From: Anopheles merus
Taxonomy: Eukaryota > Arthropoda > Insecta > Diptera > Culicidae
DNA: 64,000 nt
Direction: 5' to 3'
Assembly: GCF_017562075.2 (NCBI RefSeq)
Contig: NC_054083.1
Coordinates: forward strand, 6,121,948 to 6,185,947
Part shown: positions 61,508 to 64,000 of the stretch, piece by piece
How positions within the stretch are numbered: the stretch's first letter is position 1
Layout of the letters: the number at the start of each line of letters is the position of its first letter
Made by a program: the position numbers and the translations under genes
The notes under the pieces: model-generated
Databases searched by the model: none
The model's input: the letters and a program-made list of their open reading frames with translations, nothing else
What the model was told of the DNA's origin: nothing

Positions 61508-63495
61508 TCAGCTGCCCTGTGGACAAAATGGTACATTAACAAAACGGATTAGTGTTTAAAGATACATCGTACGATGAAGATCACACTTACATCCGGTGAA
61601 ATGTCTGCATGAATCCAGGTGTACAAAGGTTTACGTATTAAGTTTACCAACTGATAATGCAGTGAATTCAGTCCATCGCTATCGAAGCGTTTAGCTCCAT
61701 TTACTAATTTTTCGTATCTATGGATAAGTAATATGAAATTAGACAATTGATGCAAAAATAAATTAATAACAAAAACAGATTCACACATGGTGGAATGTCG
61801 ATAGTACGATCTATTTGATACTTACCGCTTAGGGTTAGCTTTCTCTTTTTTATGTGATAGCATCGTATATCGTGCTATGTTCACCGGGTACCTAGCGATG
61901 TGGAAACCGACATGTTTTAGCCTAAAATATTGAAAATAGAGCGTATTACTTTACTTCTTACATATTACTACAACAATTACGAACCGGTTCGACATGTCAT
62001 CATCCTCTCCACCCCACCCCCAAAACGCGTTGGAGAATCCGTTCACCATTCGGAACTGTTTCTCTGTCATGGCTGAAACACCGCCAAAGATGGTACTATA
62101 CGGTAGCTTGAAACCGAAGGTATCAACAGCGACCGACATGTGACGTGGTTGGTCTGGGCACGTATAGAGATTACGATCATCCATGGGAAGCAGATCGATA
62201 TCGTGAAATACCATACATTCCCAGTTCTTTTGCTTCATCGCTTCCACAAAGCCAATGTTCATGAGGGCTGCACGATTGAACGAGGATCCAGCAGTCTGCT
62301 CCACTATGTATATGCCGTACTCGAGCTGTTGCTTCATCAATAGTGCATGGATATTCTTGAGGAAGATTGGTAAGTGTTTTTCACGATCACGGTATGGTAC
62401 GATGATGGCTACACGGTTTCGGGCGGTACAGTCCGGTGGTGCGTACTGGCCACCAGGCTGCAGCTTATCGGCGAACCGGCTTTCTACCGCGCTCAGAGAC
62501 TCAAACGCCACATCCACTGTAATGGGTCCGTCTGAAAAGAGTTGGTTGTGCAATGGTTACAGTAAGAGATGTATTCAACATGATTCATAATATTCATACT
62601 TACCCAGGTTTGGAGGAATTGGTGGACAGCTGTCAATGGTAAACCTGTCCGACAAATTATTATCGTTATTGCTGCTTGTATCTCGTTGTGTAGGTTCATT
62701 CTTCAGTGGCTCCTGCTTCAGAGCGGTTACCATGGAGGCATTGTGCGAAAAATTATTGGCATCTTCAGCCGGGGATTTTTTTGTTTTCACCATGATCTCT
62801 TTTTCAGACCTCACATTACTCTGCCCAGAGATATTGCCTACAATACTTATGCTACTGCTAAAATGACTACTTAAACTACCAGAACTAATGCTAGGAGTTC
62901 CAATCGAAGAGAAATTATTATTTATCTTATCACTGTTCAGTTCATACTGTGCAGATACCGTAGTAGCTGTGCGATTGGTTGGTTGTTTTTCAAGATTTTT
63001 TATCACATTTTGAATTTCAAGGTTATTGTGCTGAACGCTTGTTCCATTTACTACACTAGACGACTGATTCTGTTGGGAAGCTCCCGGACTCTCCGCTGGA
63101 TAGTTGGGCGTGTTCGGTACGGATGCGTCGCGCCTCGGTGCATCGGGGGAATCATAATTTACAGGATGGCCATCGGTGTTGTACTGTTCATTTGTGTTCT
63201 CATTTTTATCGTTACCTGCTGTGGACGTGGAAAAATGTGATTCTATGCTGCCGTGTGTTCGTTTGGGCCATTGGGTTACACTGCACAGGACATACAATCA
63301 GAGGATGCTAGAGTTATAACACATTCGCTTTTAAGGGGTTATAGTATAATAGTAGGCTTACCCTAGCTTCAAGCGTGAATATCTGTTGGTGTCGCTAGAG
63401 CTGTCTAGCTTGGAGTTTAGGAGATTTAACAGAATTAGCAAAAATCCCGCTCCCAACGCTGCCTTAATAGCAAGCGTGCGGTTACAGAACGCCAT
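61508..63495 (-). CDS. Beta-1,4-N-acetylgalactosaminyltransferase (GT7 family, Golgi), complete
   Basis: Six coding exons on the minus strand: 63495-63362, 63280-62604, 62531-61985, 61921-61826, 61717-61591 and 61516-61508; GT-AG joins, 529 aa in frame. Residues 1-30 form a type II membrane anchor (basic start MAFCNRTLAIK, then GAGFLLILLNLL). About residues 45-265 are a Ser/Asn/Thr-rich stem with several N-glycosylation sites. The catalytic domain has AIIVPYRDR (312-320), FNRAALMNIGF (355-365), the Mn-binding DID at 381-383, DRNLYTCPDQPRHMSVAVD, GGVSAM and GWGGEDDDMSNR (441-452). At the donor-selecting site (Tyr289 of bovine beta4GalT1, context YFGG) this enzyme has Ile417 (IFGG), as in insect beta4GalNAcTs, so it should transfer GalNAc from UDP-GalNAc to terminal GlcNAc (LacdiNAc). 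Which insect paralogue (A or B) it is was not decided. Confidence 0.93.
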
Positions 63496-64000
63496 GGGTC
63501 CATTTACGTAGACAGATGGTCAGCAGTGGAGATCTCTTCTTTGTACTACAGTGCATCAATTTCTAGGTGCCGGGAGAATCTGTTGGAGGTAGATACAAAA
63601 CTTTGCATTTCTTTTGTGTTATTGTGCGAGAGGAATTGTTTTTTTCTTCTCAAAACGCTAAGACTAGTAAGCGGAACTTACTAAATCGAAGAATCTTTTT
63701 TAGAATGAGGAAATGCATGGATTGGTAGAGTAGAATAGCAGCTTTAAAAAAAAATAATAGAATAAATTACCCAAATTGATGAAACTTGAAACAATAAATA
63801 TTTAAACCATTTAACATAATTATGTTTCAGGTTTGTGGGTTGTCGGTAGATGTTATGGACGTAATTTAGCTTTCTGTAAAATCCGGATTAGATTCGTTAC
63901 CTATTCATCATACAAATTTCTTTTTTTATAACTCTTTATTCCAGCGATAGGCAAAATTCGGCTCGCGACCAAACTACGACTAAACAGTTAATATATTTCA
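63496..64000. other. Upstream flank of the glycosyltransferase gene
   Basis: Probably its 5' UTR and promoter in the first 100-200 bases, then AT-rich DNA to the window end. No exon is seen. Confidence 0.45.

Overview
The window reads as nuclear DNA of a dipteran insect, most likely an anopheline mosquito (inference; no marker gene fixes the species). Reasons: insect-like genes with GT-AG introns of tens to hundreds of bases, long (GT)n/(AC)n arrays, tRNA-derived SINEs, short-LTR Gypsy elements of the Mag type, and several MITE families.

Layout. 1-3.1 kb: the 5' exons of prolidase (minus strand, running out of the window), a possible two-exon gene for a small secreted protein on the plus strand, and a pogo-like MITE. 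3.5-6.5 kb: a hAT MITE and a long hAT transposase-like ORF with a BED finger. 6.5-15.2 kb: no gene seen; microsatellites and SINE pieces. 15.2-15.6 kb: a one-exon gene whose product matches the GSK-3-binding FRAT/GBP family. 15.7-31.1 kb: mostly non-coding, with two local duplications, a TIR element carrying GGGGCAAAATGG ends, and SINEs. 31.1-33.6 kb: two isolated coding-like exon units of unknown gene(s). 36.7-37.4 kb: a three-exon BOLA3-like gene. 38.1-48.7 kb: a forkhead-box (FoxK-like) sequence on the minus strand, broken into three pieces by stacked transposons (LINE, solo LTR, two Mag/Gypsy elements, SINE, hAT MITE, foldback MITE). 50.4-56.2 kb: complete seven-exon Cdk12 (1,485 aa). 58.1-59.3 kb: another pogo-like MITE and a hAT MITE. 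61.5-63.5 kb: complete six-exon beta-1,4-N-acetylgalactosaminyltransferase (529 aa).

The host genes are housekeeping or signalling genes with no sign of working as one unit: Cdk12 (transcription elongation), BOLA3 (mitochondrial Fe-S transfer), prolidase (proline peptide turnover), a FRAT-like regulator (GSK-3/Wnt) and a Golgi glycosyltransferase. The most unusual parts are the FRAT-like gene, the forkhead sequence split by nested insertions, and the hAT ORF that stays open while one catalytic-triad position is changed. All exon joins were read by eye from splice signals and reading phase, without transcripts or database searches.
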